NCBI GenBank assembly: GCA_934645175.1
Contig: CAKUDE010000024.1
Coordinates: forward strand, 1-33,945
Reading direction: 5' to 3'
From: an uncultured Oscillospiraceae bacterium
GTDB taxonomy: Bacteria; Bacillota; Clostridia; Oscillospirales; Oscillospiraceae
DNA: 33,945 nt
The notes beneath the pieces are model-generated. The model was given only the letters and a program-made list of their open reading frames with translations. It was not told where the DNA came from and ran no database searches. Position numbers and translations under genes: made by a program. Of this stretch, positions 8,230-16,903 are shown piece by piece; position 1 is the stretch's first letter; each line of letters starts with the position of its first letter.

Positions 8230-8845
8230 GGTGGCGCCGTATCCTAGTCTGCGCGCTCCGGTATCGAAGAAGGGCCTAAAAATCCTTTAAAGGGCATATC
8301 GATGAAGTCCCTGGTGCTTGCTTTTTTCGCCCAGATTAGGGTGGGTGCTGGGGGTTAAGGTTTTCGGGCGAGGCGTAATGGCATACGCCGCACGACCCGA
8401 TTTCCGTGGAGACCTGCTGTTGTGCGACAGCCGATCCCGTAGCCGCTTTTGCGGCTGCCCGGACTGCGTACGAAGCAGGATAGAACCTGCATCTCGGTGC
8501 ACAGAATCGTGTGCTGGGTGCAGCGTAGCCTGCCTTGCGTGGGTGTGAGGGAATAGGGGAGCGAAGCGTTCGCAGCCGTGGCCGCGGCTGACGGCGATAT
8601 TGCCCCTTGAAACCGCATCTGCAAAAGAGGATAGAACCGGTGCACAAAGTAGTGGAAATCACCTAGGCGGTCTTCCATGGGCATAGAAGGGATTGCAGTG
8701 CGGACTAAGTGGCAATCGGGTACCGGGACGCGGCAACGCCCCGGCTCACGCTTTCAACGGAAACGGCCGATTCGGCGACGCTCGGTAGCGCGTGGGGAAA
8801 TCCCACCCGACCTAAGCCGCAAGATTAATCTTCTGTGCTGCCACC
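8230..8845 (+). ncRNA. ole: OLE RNA (ornate, large, extremophilic)
   Basis: About 616 bases lack a credible gene but have the features of a large structured RNA. The ends pair (GGTGGC 8230-8235 with GCCACC 8840-8845). Inside are strong hairpins such as AGCCGC-TTTT-GCGGCT (8441-8456), GCGAA/TTCGC (8561-8573) and the adjoining CAGCCG/CGGCTG (8572-8589). The segment AGGATAGAACC occurs twice (8477, 8628). A promoter lies just upstream. Known OLE RNAs are about 600 nt, sit just upstream of the oapA membrane-protein gene in the dxs-tlyA-argR-recN operon of Firmicutes, and act in a membrane ribonucleoprotein complex tied to ethanol, cold and Mg2+ stress. Size, position and partner gene all match; the call rests mainly on this context, not on an alignment. 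RNase P RNA and tmRNA signatures are absent. Ends are set from the pairing. Confidence 0.87.
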
Positions 8846-8883
8846 ACTTTTCAATTATTTCTTTCTTTTTTGGAGGCTGTCCC

Positions 8884-9477
8884 GTGGACGAAAAACCTGA
8901 CCCTCGAAGTAAACCCAAGAAGAAAAAATCCAACGGCTCATTGCGTTGGATCATCACCATTTTTTTTACGACCATCGTTTTGTCCTCGACGATCTCTTTC
9001 TTTTCTTCCACGGTGCTGGAGAAAGCCGGTCTTGTCGAGGCATTTCTTGTCTTGCTGCTGATTGTTTTGCTCGGCATCGTGTTTGACATTATCGGAGTTG
9101 CCGTGATGTCCGCGGATGAGAAGCCGTTTCATTCCATGGCTGCGAAGAAGGTGCCCGGCGCGAGTGAAGCGCTCAGGCTGCTGCGCAATGCCGAAAAGGT
9201 CTCGAACTTCTGCAACGACGTCATCGGTGATATTTGCGGCGTCGTATCCGGCTCCGCCTCGGCAGTGGTTGCCGTGCGTGCGCTGTCCTCACTCAACTCC
9301 GAGACCGCTTCCCAGCTTTTGATGTCGGCGCTGGTCGCTGCGGTGACGATCTCCGGTAAAGCCTGTGGCAAGAATATTGCAATGAGCCGTGCCACACAGA
9401 TCGTTACGCTGGTTTCCAAGCCGATCTATTACATAAAATCTCTTTTCCGTCGAAAGAAGACTCGGAAAAAGCGCTGA
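8884..9477 (+). CDS. oapA: OLE-associated membrane protein OapA
   Basis: 197 residues from a GTG at 8884, chosen because GGAGG ends seven bases upstream; the open frame runs further back to 8677, but that part lies inside the structured RNA. It has a Lys/Arg-rich N-terminus (KPKKKKS), transmembrane segments at roughly 22-44, 51-75, 105-128 and 135-155, an intramembrane FDIIGVAVMSADEKPFHSMA block and a very basic tail (FRRKKTRKKR). OapA proteins are small, strongly basic, multi-pass and bring OLE RNA to the membrane; the DxxG...PFH block recalls the DUF21/CNNM-type fold. It directly follows the RNA and starts 22 bases before dxs, as in known OLE loci. Confidence 0.85.
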   Translation: MDEKPDPRSKPKKKKSNGSLRWIITIFFTTIVLSSTISFFSSTVLEKAGLVEAFLVLLLIVLLGIVFDIIGVAVMSADEKPFHSMAAKKVPGASEALRLLRNAEKVSNFCNDVIGDICGVVSGSASAVVAVRALSSLNSETASQLLMSALVAAVTISGKACGKNIAMSRATQIVTLVSKPIYYIKSLFRRKKTRKKR

Positions 9478-9499
9478 GAATTTGTCAGGACGTGTCACT

Positions 9500-11350
9500 T
9501 TGAGTATACTAGAAACAATCGATTCCCGGGAAGCGCTCTGTGCACTCGATGACGGGGAACTCCGCCTGCTTTGTGAAGAAATCCGCAGCTTTCTTGTGCG
9601 CAGCGTTTCGCAAACAGGCGGTCATTTGGCATCGAATTTGGGCGTTACGGAGCTTGCAGTTGCGATCGAGCGCGTGTTTGATACCTCTACGGACCGACTT
9701 GTGTTTGACGTCGGTCATCAGTCCTATGTGCATAAGCTGCTCACCGGCCGCCGAGAGGCGTTTGGTGAGCTTCGGCACTTTGGAGGGATTTCCGGCTTTC
9801 CGAAGCCCTCGGAAAGCCAAACGGATGCTTTTGTCGCCGGTCATGCTTCTACCGCCGTCTCTACGGCGCTCGGTATGGCACGTGCCCGGACACTGCAAAA
9901 GCAGAGCTACCACGTGATTGCGCTCATCGGCGACGGCGCTATGACCGGCGGAACGGCTTATGAAGCCATGAATGATGCCGGCGAGAGCAATGAGCCGCTG
10001 ATTGTAATTCTGAACGACAACGGAATGTCCATCTGCCCGAATGTGGGTGGAGTAGCAAAGCATTTACGTTCTCTGCGTACCCGTCCCGGCTATTTTCGCC
10101 TGAAGCGCGCTTATCGTTCGTTCACCGAGGCGGTACCGGGCGGCAAGACGATCTATCGTGTTACGCATCGGCTCAAGGAACGCATCAAGCGGCGTGTGCT
10201 GAATCACACGCTCTTTGATGAAATGGGCTTTGAATATTACGGACCGATCGACGGCCACGACCTGAAACGGCTGGAATATATGCTTCGTCTCGCAAAGAGC
10301 TGCGAGCGCCCTGTTCTGCTGCACGTCATCACAAGGAAGGGTAAGGGCTATCGCCCGGCCGAGGAGAATCCCGATGTATTTCACGGTATCGGGAAGTTTG
10401 ACCCCGTAACGGGGCAGCCGGTCGGTGTGAATCCGGAACCCTGCTTTTCGGATGTGTTCGGCGAGACGCTCTGCCTCGCGGCGGAGCAGGATCCGCGCAT
10501 TTGCGCCGTAACGGCGGCGATGCCGGGAGGCACGGGACTGACGGAGTTTTCCGCGCGTTTTCCGGAGCGATTTTTCGATGTCGGCATTGCGGAGGAGCAC
10601 GCGGTCGCAATGGCCGGCGGTCTTGCAAAGCAGGGAATGCTGCCCGTTGTGGCGATTTATTCGACCTTTTTGCAGCGTGCTTACGATATGCTGCTTCAAG
10701 ACGTTGCAATGCTGAACTTGCACGTTGTTTTTGCTGTTGACCGCGCGGGGCTGGTTGGCGAGGACGGGGAGACCCATCACGGCGTGTTTGACGTCGGCTA
10801 TTTGCGCTCCGTGCCGAATATGCAGATTCTCTGTCCGGCGAACGATGCGGAGCTGCGCGCGATGCTTCGCCGGGCGCTGTTGGATATGACCGGCCCGGTT
10901 GCCGTGCGTTACCCACGCGGCAGACAGGGCAGTTACCGTGCCGCTGCGGCCTCCCCTGTGTTACGCGAGGGGAGCGATATTACGCTTGTCGGCTACGGAA
11001 CGCTTGTGAATCATCTGCTTGATGCGGCCGACCTTCTGCAAATGGACAAGATTTCCGCCGAGGTGGTCAAGCTCGATTGCATTAAGCCGCTTGACGCTTC
11101 GCCGGTGCTGCGGTCGGTGCGGAAGACGGGACGTTTGCTCGTGGCCGAGGAAGCGGTGTGTGCGGGCTGCGTCGGAAAGGAGCTGCTTGCCGCACTGGAT
11201 AATGCGGGGGAGCGAATTTCCGTGCGCCTGTGCAACCTGGGAGACCGTTTTATCACGCACGGCGCTGCGCGGGAGCTTTACCGTCTGACAGGATTGGACG
11301 CTGCTTCCCTTGCGGAGACAGCGAAGGAGGTGTGTGCGAATGAAGCATAA
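9500..11350 (+). CDS. dxs: 1-deoxy-D-xylulose-5-phosphate synthase
   Basis: DXS condenses pyruvate and glyceraldehyde 3-phosphate using thiamine diphosphate, the first step of the MEP pathway. Seen here: FDVGHQSYVHKLLTGR (~71), the thiamine-binding IGDGAMTGGTAYEA (~142), NDNGMSICPNVGG, and the pyrimidine-domain block GIAEEHAVAMAGGLA (~361). I place the start at TTG 9500 (LSILETI...), with AGGA about nine bases upstream, giving 616 residues; a TTG at 9482 adds six residues but has no RBS. It overlaps tlyA by 11 bases. Its position after OLE/OapA is the conserved arrangement. Confidence 0.96.
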   Translation: MSILETIDSREALCALDDGELRLLCEEIRSFLVRSVSQTGGHLASNLGVTELAVAIERVFDTSTDRLVFDVGHQSYVHKLLTGRREAFGELRHFGGISGFPKPSESQTDAFVAGHASTAVSTALGMARARTLQKQSYHVIALIGDGAMTGGTAYEAMNDAGESNEPLIVILNDNGMSICPNVGGVAKHLRSLRTRPGYFRLKRAYRSFTEAVPGGKTIYRVTHRLKERIKRRVLNHTLFDEMGFEYYGPIDGHDLKRLEYMLRLAKSCERPVLLHVITRKGKGYRPAEENPDVFHGIGKFDPVTGQPVGVNPEPCFSDVFGETLCLAAEQDPRICAVTAAMPGGTGLTEFSARFPERFFDVGIAEEHAVAMAGGLAKQGMLPVVAIYSTFLQRAYDMLLQDVAMLNLHVVFAVDRAGLVGEDGETHHGVFDVGYLRSVPNMQILCPANDAELRAMLRRALLDMTGPVAVRYPRGRQGSYRAAAASPVLREGSDITLVGYGTLVNHLLDAADLLQMDKISAEVVKLDCIKPLDASPVLRSVRKTGRLLVAEEAVCAGCVGKELLAALDNAGERISVRLCNLGDRFITHGAARELYRLTGLDAASLAETAKEVCANEA

Positions 11351-12134
11351 GCAGCGGCTGGACATTCTTCTGGCCGAGCGTGGTCTTTGCGATTCGCGCA
11401 GCCGCGCGCAGGCGCTCATCATGAGCGGTGAGGTATTTGTTAACGGGCAGAAGTGCGACAAGGCAGGGACTCTCGTCGAAGAGGATGCGGCGCTGGAGCT
11501 GCGCGGCGGCAGTCGATATGTCAGCCGCGGCGGACTGAAGCTGGAAAAAGCGCTTCGCGATTTCGGGATCGATCCGACCGGTTTTGTCTGTTCGGATTCC
11601 GGCGCCTCCACAGGCGGTTTTACCGATTGCCTGCTCCAGAACGGCGCGGCGAAGGTGTTTGCTATCGATGTCGGGTACGGCCAGCTTGCCTGGTCCATTC
11701 GCACGGATCCGCGCGTTGTGTGCATGGAGCGCACGAATATTCGCTATGTAACGCCGGAGCAGCTCGGTGAACCGCTGGACCTTTCCGTGATCGATGTTTC
11801 GTTTATTTCTCTGCGTATCGTTCTGCCTGCCGTCCGCGCTTTACTCAAGCCGACAGGACAGGTCGTTTGCCTCATCAAGCCGCAGTTTGAAGCGGGAAAA
11901 GAAAAGGTTGGGAAAAAAGGCGTGGTTCGTGACCCGAAGGTTCACGAGGAGGTTCTGAACGGATTTCTTTCGCTTGCAGCAGAGCTGGGGCTGACGGTTC
12001 GAAATCTTACCTATTCTCCGGTGAAGGGGCCGGAGGGCAATATTGAATTTTTAGGACATTTGGCCGTGCAGCCGGAATATGCAGTCAGCCCTGATGTGGC
12101 TGCGCTGGTGGCTGCCGCACATGAATTGTTATGA
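11340..12134 (+). CDS. tlyA: TlyA family S4-domain 2'-O-methyltransferase (hemolysin-like)
   Basis: The N-terminal S4 RNA-binding domain (residues ~1-62, QRLDILLAERGLCDSRSRAQ) is followed by an FtsJ-type methyltransferase domain with the SAM-binding motif DSGASTGGFTDCLL (~87). TlyA enzymes methylate ribose of cytidines in 16S/23S rRNA. The ATG at 11340 is preferred because AAGGAGG lies nine bases upstream, giving 264 residues; an upstream in-frame alternative at 11310 lies inside dxs and lacks an RBS. Overlaps of 11 bases with dxs and 4 with nadK show one operon. Confidence 0.93.
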   Translation: MKHKQRLDILLAERGLCDSRSRAQALIMSGEVFVNGQKCDKAGTLVEEDAALELRGGSRYVSRGGLKLEKALRDFGIDPTGFVCSDSGASTGGFTDCLLQNGAAKVFAIDVGYGQLAWSIRTDPRVVCMERTNIRYVTPEQLGEPLDLSVIDVSFISLRIVLPAVRALLKPTGQVVCLIKPQFEAGKEKVGKKGVVRDPKVHEEVLNGFLSLAAELGLTVRNLTYSPVKGPEGNIEFLGHLAVQPEYAVSPDVAALVAAAHELL

Positions 12135-12988
12135 AAAAGGTCGTTATGACTCCCAATCCCTACCGGGATCGGAATTTTAAGTATGCAAATCTTGCCGCAA
12201 AGATTCTTCAGGAGAGCGGCATTGAGACACGGATCTGCCTTGCATTTGAAATTGACAAGAACTTTGATCTGCCTGAAAATACGGCGCTGAGCGATCTGGA
12301 CGAAGAGCTGCGCGATGCGGATATTCTGCTCTGTTTCGGCGGCGACGGCACCATTCTCCACGCCTCTAAGGCCGCTATGCGAGCCAATGTTCCGATTCTG
12401 GGTGTAAACATCGGCACGATGGGCTTTATGGCGGAGCTGGAGAGCGAGGATCTGAAGGAGCTGCGAAGACTGGCCACGGGCGATTATACCGTCGAAACGC
12501 GCATGATGCTCCATGCGCGTGTGGAACGCGAGGGGAAGGTTCTGCTGGAGGACGATGCGCTCAATGATGCCGTATTGACCAAGGGCGCCGTTGCGCGTGT
12601 AATCGGGCTGAATGTTTGCTGCGACGGTGTAGAAATGATGTCTTTTTCCGGTGATGGCCTGATTATCAGCACGCCTACCGGTTCAACGGCCTATTCCATG
12701 TCTGCAGGCGGCCCCATTGTCGAGCCGACGGCGCGGAATTTGGTCATTACGCCCATTTGCGCGCATAATATGGTTACGCGCGCGATTGTCACCTCGCCGC
12801 AGCGTGTAATTACGGTGACGATTGGCCGTACCGGTCGTAAAAATGCCTTTTTGTGTCTGGACGGTGGGCGTGCGTTTCGCCTGAACGCGGGCGACCGAGT
12901 AACCGTAACACGCTCGGAGCATACGACGCGGTTGATTCAACTCGGAAACCGAAGCTTCTATGAGATTGTCAATACGAAAATGAGATAG
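12131..12988 (+). CDS. nadK: NAD kinase
   Basis: It phosphorylates NAD to NADP. The ATP-site GGDG motif (CFGGDGTILHASKAA, ~70) and the NAD-site DGLIISTPTGSTAYSMSAGG block (~176) are intact, with NIGTMGFMAELE between them. 285 residues is usual. It starts in the tlyA stop (ATGA overlap). Its place between tlyA and argR is common in Clostridia. Confidence 0.96.
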   Translation: MKKVVMTPNPYRDRNFKYANLAAKILQESGIETRICLAFEIDKNFDLPENTALSDLDEELRDADILLCFGGDGTILHASKAAMRANVPILGVNIGTMGFMAELESEDLKELRRLATGDYTVETRMMLHARVEREGKVLLEDDALNDAVLTKGAVARVIGLNVCCDGVEMMSFSGDGLIISTPTGSTAYSMSAGGPIVEPTARNLVITPICAHNMVTRAIVTSPQRVITVTIGRTGRKNAFLCLDGGRAFRLNAGDRVTVTRSEHTTRLIQLGNRSFYEIVNTKMR

Positions 12989-13009
12989 CGATAAAAAGGG
13001 GGAGAAAGA

Positions 13010-13462
13010 ATGAAATCCAATCGACAGAAAAAGATTCTGGAGTTGATTACGGAGAAGCCCATTGAGACGCAGGAGCAGCTGCTCAAGGAGCTGAATGACT
13101 GCGGCTATAAAAGCACGCAGGCAACGGTTTCACGCGACATCAAGGAGCTGCGCATTATCAAGACGCTTGACGGGCTGGGCTGCTATCGCTACAGCGTCCC
13201 GCATACAAAGGAAAACGAAAAATTCGACGCGCGCTTTCGTGTAATCTTCCGCGAGTGTGTGATCAGCATTGACGCCGCGCAGAACCTGATCGTGATCAAG
13301 ACCATGCCCGGTCTCGGCGCAGCGGCGGGTGCAAATATCGATGCGCTGCACATTCCGTCCGTGCTTGGCTCGCTTTCCGGCGACGATACTACGCTTGTTG
13401 TGATGCGCGACAGCGAGTCTGCAATGGAATTCTGCGCAGAGATCCGGAAAATGCTCGAGTAA
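13010..13462 (+). CDS. argR: Arginine repressor ArgR/AhrC
   Basis: 150 residues. The N-terminal winged helix contains STQATVSRDIKELRI (~35-49), the DNA recognition helix of the family. The C-terminal oligomerisation and arginine-binding domain contains the PGLGAAAGANID and GSLSGDDTTLVV blocks, the latter matching the GDDT arginine-contact motif. It represses arginine synthesis genes and activates catabolism in relatives; no such genes are in the window. The GGGGGAGAAAG RBS is good. Confidence 0.95.
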   Translation: MKSNRQKKILELITEKPIETQEQLLKELNDCGYKSTQATVSRDIKELRIIKTLDGLGCYRYSVPHTKENEKFDARFRVIFRECVISIDAAQNLIVIKTMPGLGAAAGANIDALHIPSVLGSLSGDDTTLVVMRDSESAMEFCAEIRKMLE

Positions 13463-13476
13463 GAGAGGGGATTGAC

Positions 13477-15150
13477 GTGCTTCGTCTGCTTCACATTGAG
13501 AATATCGCCGTGATCGAGCAGGCGGACATCCTGTTTGAGCCGGGCTTTAACGTCATGACCGGTGAAACCGGCGCGGGTAAGTCCATTGTGATCGACGCCA
13601 TTTCCGCCATTCTCGGTGAACGCGCCTATCGCGATATGATCCGTACCGGCGCAGACCGCGCCGTTGTGCGGGCGCTGTTTGACGGCGTACCGCAGCTTGC
13701 GTGGTTTGCGGAAAATGACGTACCCTATGAGGACGAGCTGGTCATCCGCCGCGAGATCCTTTCCGACGGGCGTAATCTCTGTCGGGTCAACGGCGAGACC
13801 GTGTCCGTGGGCGTCCTGAAAAAGCTCGGTCTGCGGTTGGTCAATATCCACGGTCAGCATGACTCGGCGACGCTGTTCGACGAAGGCTACCATTTGGAGT
13901 TCCTTGATGTATTTGCGGAGAATGAGACGCTCCTTTCAAATTACCGGGAGAGATTTGAAAGAATTCAGACACTGAAAAAGGAGATTGACCGGCTGGATCT
14001 GGACGAAAGTGCGAAGCTCAGGCGAGTGGAGACACTGAAGTACCAGATCGACGAGATCACCAAAGCGCAGCTCCGTTCCGGCGAGGACGAAGAGTTGGAA
14101 GCACGCAGACGCCTTGCGCAAAATGCCGAAAAGCTTGCCGGTGCGTTGGAGGATGCCTCGGTCTGCCTGGATGGCAGCGATACGTCGGATGGTGCGTCTG
14201 TGCTTCTGGCACAGGCGGAGCGGGCGCTTTCGCGGTTGAGCCGTATTGACGACAGCTTCACCTCACTGCATGAGACAGTCACGGATCTGATGTATCAGGT
14301 GCGCGACTGTGCCGAGCAAATTTCCGAAAAGCGTGACGCATTGAGCTTCAGTGAAGCTGAGCTGGATGCCATAGAGCAGCGACTGGATACCATCCACAGA
14401 CTCCGCCGAAAATACGGCGTGACCTGCGACGACATTCTGAACTATCTATCCGACGCACAGGCCGAATTGGATGAGATTGAGTTTTCCGATGAAGCACTTT
14501 CTCGGTTGCGGAAAAAGCTGTCTGCCGCCGAGGAAGAGGCCAGGCAAGCTGCGCTTGTCCTGCGTGCCTCCCGCCGTGAAGCGGCGGAAAGACTGACGCA
14601 GCGCGTTTTACAGGAGTTGGCAGATCTGGATATGCAAAAGGTGCGGTTTTCCTGTGAGTTTTCGGAAACCGAACTTACACCGCGCGGGATGGATGCCGTG
14701 GCGTTCTATATGTCCGCCAATGCAGGAGAAGCGCTCAAGCCCCTCAGCAAAGTGGCCTCCGGCGGCGAATTGGCGCGTATTATGCTGGCGCTGAAAAATG
14801 TGCTTGCCGAGCGTGACCGCGTGCCGACGCTGATCTTCGATGAGGTGGACACCGGCGTTTCCGGTCGTGCGGCGCAGTGCGTTGCCGAAAAGCTGCACCA
14901 GGTTTCCGAAAATAAGCAGGTGCTGTGTGTGACGCATCTGCCGCAGCTTGCAGCGCTTGCGGACACGCATTTCCTGATTGCCAAACAGGAGAGAGACGGA
15001 AGGACCTATACCACTGTAACGCCGCTGGACTTTGAAGGACGGAAAGCCGAGCTTGCCCGGATCATAGGCGGCGCGAGCATTTCCGAGGCAACGCTGCAAG
15101 CGGCGGCGGAAATGATGACAAACGCGCCGATTTCTGCTGCTAAGCCATAG
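13477..15150 (+). CDS. recN: DNA repair protein RecN
   Basis: An SMC-like ATPase for double-strand break repair. Walker A GETGAGKS is at residues 29-36, the Q-loop region at INIHGQHDS, a coiled-coil middle, the signature SGGELARIMLALK at ~427 and Walker B LIFDEVDTGVSG at ~449. The GTG start at 13477 has GAGAGGGG six bases upstream. 557 residues is full length. It is the last gene of the dxs operon, followed by a terminator; spoIVB, which often comes next, is absent here. Confidence 0.96.
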   Translation: MLRLLHIENIAVIEQADILFEPGFNVMTGETGAGKSIVIDAISAILGERAYRDMIRTGADRAVVRALFDGVPQLAWFAENDVPYEDELVIRREILSDGRNLCRVNGETVSVGVLKKLGLRLVNIHGQHDSATLFDEGYHLEFLDVFAENETLLSNYRERFERIQTLKKEIDRLDLDESAKLRRVETLKYQIDEITKAQLRSGEDEELEARRRLAQNAEKLAGALEDASVCLDGSDTSDGASVLLAQAERALSRLSRIDDSFTSLHETVTDLMYQVRDCAEQISEKRDALSFSEAELDAIEQRLDTIHRLRRKYGVTCDDILNYLSDAQAELDEIEFSDEALSRLRKKLSAAEEEARQAALVLRASRREAAERLTQRVLQELADLDMQKVRFSCEFSETELTPRGMDAVAFYMSANAGEALKPLSKVASGGELARIMLALKNVLAERDRVPTLIFDEVDTGVSGRAAQCVAEKLHQVSENKQVLCVTHLPQLAALADTHFLIAKQERDGRTYTTVTPLDFEGRKAELARIIGGASISEATLQAAAEMMTNAPISAAKP

Positions 15151-15194
15151 CCTTTGAAACGCTGCGGAACGGGAAACCCTTTTTTGATATGCAG

Positions 15195-15220
15195 AAGCCG
15201 GCCTGTGGAGGCCGGCTTTT
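15195..15220 (+). terminator. Terminator of the dxs-recN operon
   Basis: AAGCCGGCCT pairs with AGGCCGGCTT around a GTGG loop, then TTTT. It is a perfect 10-bp stem. Confidence 0.8.
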
Positions 15221-15274
15221 CCTCTGCCTGCTCCGAGGCGGAAAACATTTTAAAAATAAGGCTTGTATTATAGG

Positions 15275-15500
15275 ACAAGGTGCGTTAGAATGCCAGATGG
15301 GAGAGCTGCCTGTCAGGTGAGGCGCTACCCCTTAATTTCATATTTGCAGCGGTTCCTGTCCTTCAATGGGCAGACGGAATGGGGTGAAAAGCCCCGCGAG
15401 TGGGTCACTGTGAAGCCGGAGGAATACCGGATAAGTCAGATACGTCGGGGCGGCTGCGTGGCTCCTGCCTACACCGGGAACGCCTGCATAAACAGACAAA
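15275..15500 (+). promoter_or_regulatory. Cobalamin riboswitch aptamer
   Basis: The conserved core is present in order: GGTGAAAAGCCCCGCGAG (15382-15399), GTCACTGTGAAGCCGG (15404-15419), GGAATACCGG (15420-15429) and the B12-box-like segment AGTCAGATACGTCGGGGCGG (15434-15453). Upstream segments such as GGTGCG (15279) and CCTGTC (15355) fit the 5' arms. A possible -10 (TATTAT, about 15266) lies just upstream. It is followed by a terminator, so B12 binding would stop transcription. The 5' and 3' ends are approximate. Confidence 0.88.
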
Positions 15501-15510
15501 GGGATGATTG

Positions 15511-15546
15511 CGTCTGCGTGGTCGGTGTGCCTCGCAGACGTTTTTT
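15511..15546 (+). terminator. Riboswitch expression-platform terminator
   Basis: CGTCTGCG (15511-15518) pairs with CGCAGACG (15533-15540), followed by TTTTTT and GTTTT. It sits between the aptamer and the surface-protein gene. Confidence 0.85.
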
Positions 15547-15620
15547 GTTTTGTGAGGCAACAGCAGAAGCCGTCGTGACTTCGGAGCGTGAGCTCCATAT
15601 CTTTCAAGGAGGACGGCATT

Positions 15621-16214
15621 ATGACAAAACGGTTGATCTGTTTACTTCTGGTGCTGTTCATGCTGGTCGGGCTTTTACCGACAAACGCGATAGCGCTTGA
15701 AGTAGCGGAGGCACCTTCGGCGGAGGGAACTCCCGTCGGAAAGGTGCAGGTGGTCGTGGAGAATACCACGGCCTCTCCGGCAGCGGGTGGCGGCTACGGC
15801 ACCTGGGAGTCCGGAGCGGAACAACGGAGCGGCGAACGCATCCACAAGACGGTGGGACTATACGCCGATTCCACGATGATGAGCTGTATTGCGGAGGCGC
15901 TCGAGGGCCACAGCGTAACGGGTGTCGAGTCGGGCTATATTTCCGCGATCGACGGCCTGAAGGCGGACGGCTCCGCGGGCTGGATGGGTACGCTCAACGG
16001 CTGGTTTACCGCAATTGGCTTTATGACCTATACCTACGCAAACGGCCAGCTCTGCGACGGAGATGTAATCCGCCTTTCCTACACCTGTACAGGCGGCAGC
16101 GACATTTCCAGCCTATACAATTCCAAGGACAAAAAGCTCGCTGCTCTGAATGTAACGGGCGGCGTGCTGAATCCCGCTTCCTTCTCCGGCGGCTTTTTGA
16201 CTATGAGCTGGTAA
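15621..16214 (+). CDS. Segment 1: signal peptide and DUF4430 domain
   Basis: ATG 15621 has AAGGAGG eight bases upstream. The first ~26 residues are a Sec signal peptide (KRLICLLLVLFMLVGLL...NAIA). Residues ~55-175 match DUF4430, with GWMGTLNGWFTAIGFMTY and GDVIRLSYTC; the fold is related to the C-terminal domain of transcobalamin and intrinsic factor. After SYTC a cadherin-like sandwich begins (LNVTGGVLNPASFSGGF) and the frame is lost at T5, ending three codons later at TAA. Confidence 0.8.
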   Translation: MTKRLICLLLVLFMLVGLLPTNAIALEVAEAPSAEGTPVGKVQVVVENTTASPAAGGGYGTWESGAEQRSGERIHKTVGLYADSTMMSCIAEALEGHSVTGVESGYISAIDGLKADGSAGWMGTLNGWFTAIGFMTYTYANGQLCDGDVIRLSYTCTGGSDISSLYNSKDKKLAALNVTGGVLNPASFSGGFLTMSW

Positions 16215-16903
16215 TCGGCCACGTCGAAAGCGCAGAGATTGCGCTGACGGCTTCGGCGACGAACCGCAATTTCCTGGTTGCTGCCTTTACACAGGAGATA
16301 TCTCTGACAGACGCGAAGGCACTGGCAAGCGATAGCTGGTACACGCAGGCCGATCTTTGGCAACCGGGCCAGAAAACGACCGTTCGCCCCGGCGATGTGC
16401 TTACGATCGTTGTCGGCGCTCCGAACTGGCCGAGTATGTCCAACGGCGAGTACGGCTGCAACGCCGAGACCGTTGCCCCGGGCGTGTACTATCTGCGCGT
16501 CGTCAAAACGGAATCGGATCTGAATTCGGGCTTCAATCGGTTCTTCACCGGCCTGAATGGCGTAGCGACCGTAACAAACTCGACCGACTACCCGATGCAG
16601 GTAGATGCGACGGAGAACGCGCTTGTGTCCTCCAACGCTGGGGTCAAAAGCTCCAAATCCGGCATTACGCTGACCTTTACGCAGGCGGCCAAGCTGACCT
16701 TCTCCTACAAGGCTTCCAGCGAAGCAAGATATGACTACCTGGAGATTACGCGTATTTCTGCCGACGGAACGGAAAAGGTTCTCAACAGCTCCGCCAAGGC
16801 GGATTTCAGCGGCGAGCAGAGCGATTACACCGTCTACAGTGTAGAGGCACAGGCGGGGGGAATCGATACGCATTGCCTATGCCAAGGATACCAGCACCGA
16901 TAA
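16199..16903 (+). CDS. Segment 2: continuation of the surface protein
   Basis: Read in the next frame, it continues the sandwich with DYELVIGHVESAEIALTAS, which joins naturally to segment 1. The rest is beta-rich (TTVRPGDVLTIVVG, KLTFSYKASSEARYDYLEI) and extracellular-looking. It has no start of its own with an RBS; the first in-frame start-like codon is GTG at 16397. It ends in a spurious tail after the G6 run. Confidence 0.65.
   Translation, partial: DYELVIGHVESAEIALTASATNRNFLVAAFTQEISLTDAKALASDSWYTQADLWQPGQKTTVRPGDVLTIVVGAPNWPSMSNGEYGCNAETVAPGVYYLRVVKTESDLNSGFNRFFTGLNGVATVTNSTDYPMQVDATENALVSSNAGVKSSKSGITLTFTQAAKLTFSYKASSEARYDYLEITRISADGTEKVLNSSAKADFSGEQSDYTVYSVEAQAGGIDTHCLCQGYQHR

Noticed and set aside
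8230..8845. RNase P RNA or tmRNA as identity of the large RNA
   Set aside because: The conserved RNase P blocks (GAGGAAAGTCC-type and ACAGAA-type) and the tmRNA ends and tag frame are missing, and the length and gene context fit OLE better.
8677..8883. N-terminal extension of the OapA frame
   Set aside because: It lies inside the structured RNA, has low-complexity Arg-rich coding and no RBS; the GTG at 8884 has GGAGG at seven bases.
16190..16200. Programmed -1 frameshift at C-TTT-TTG
   Set aside because: The heptamer does not fit the X-XXY-YYZ rule, no downstream pseudoknot is evident, and two further frame changes in the same gene argue for mutation or error.
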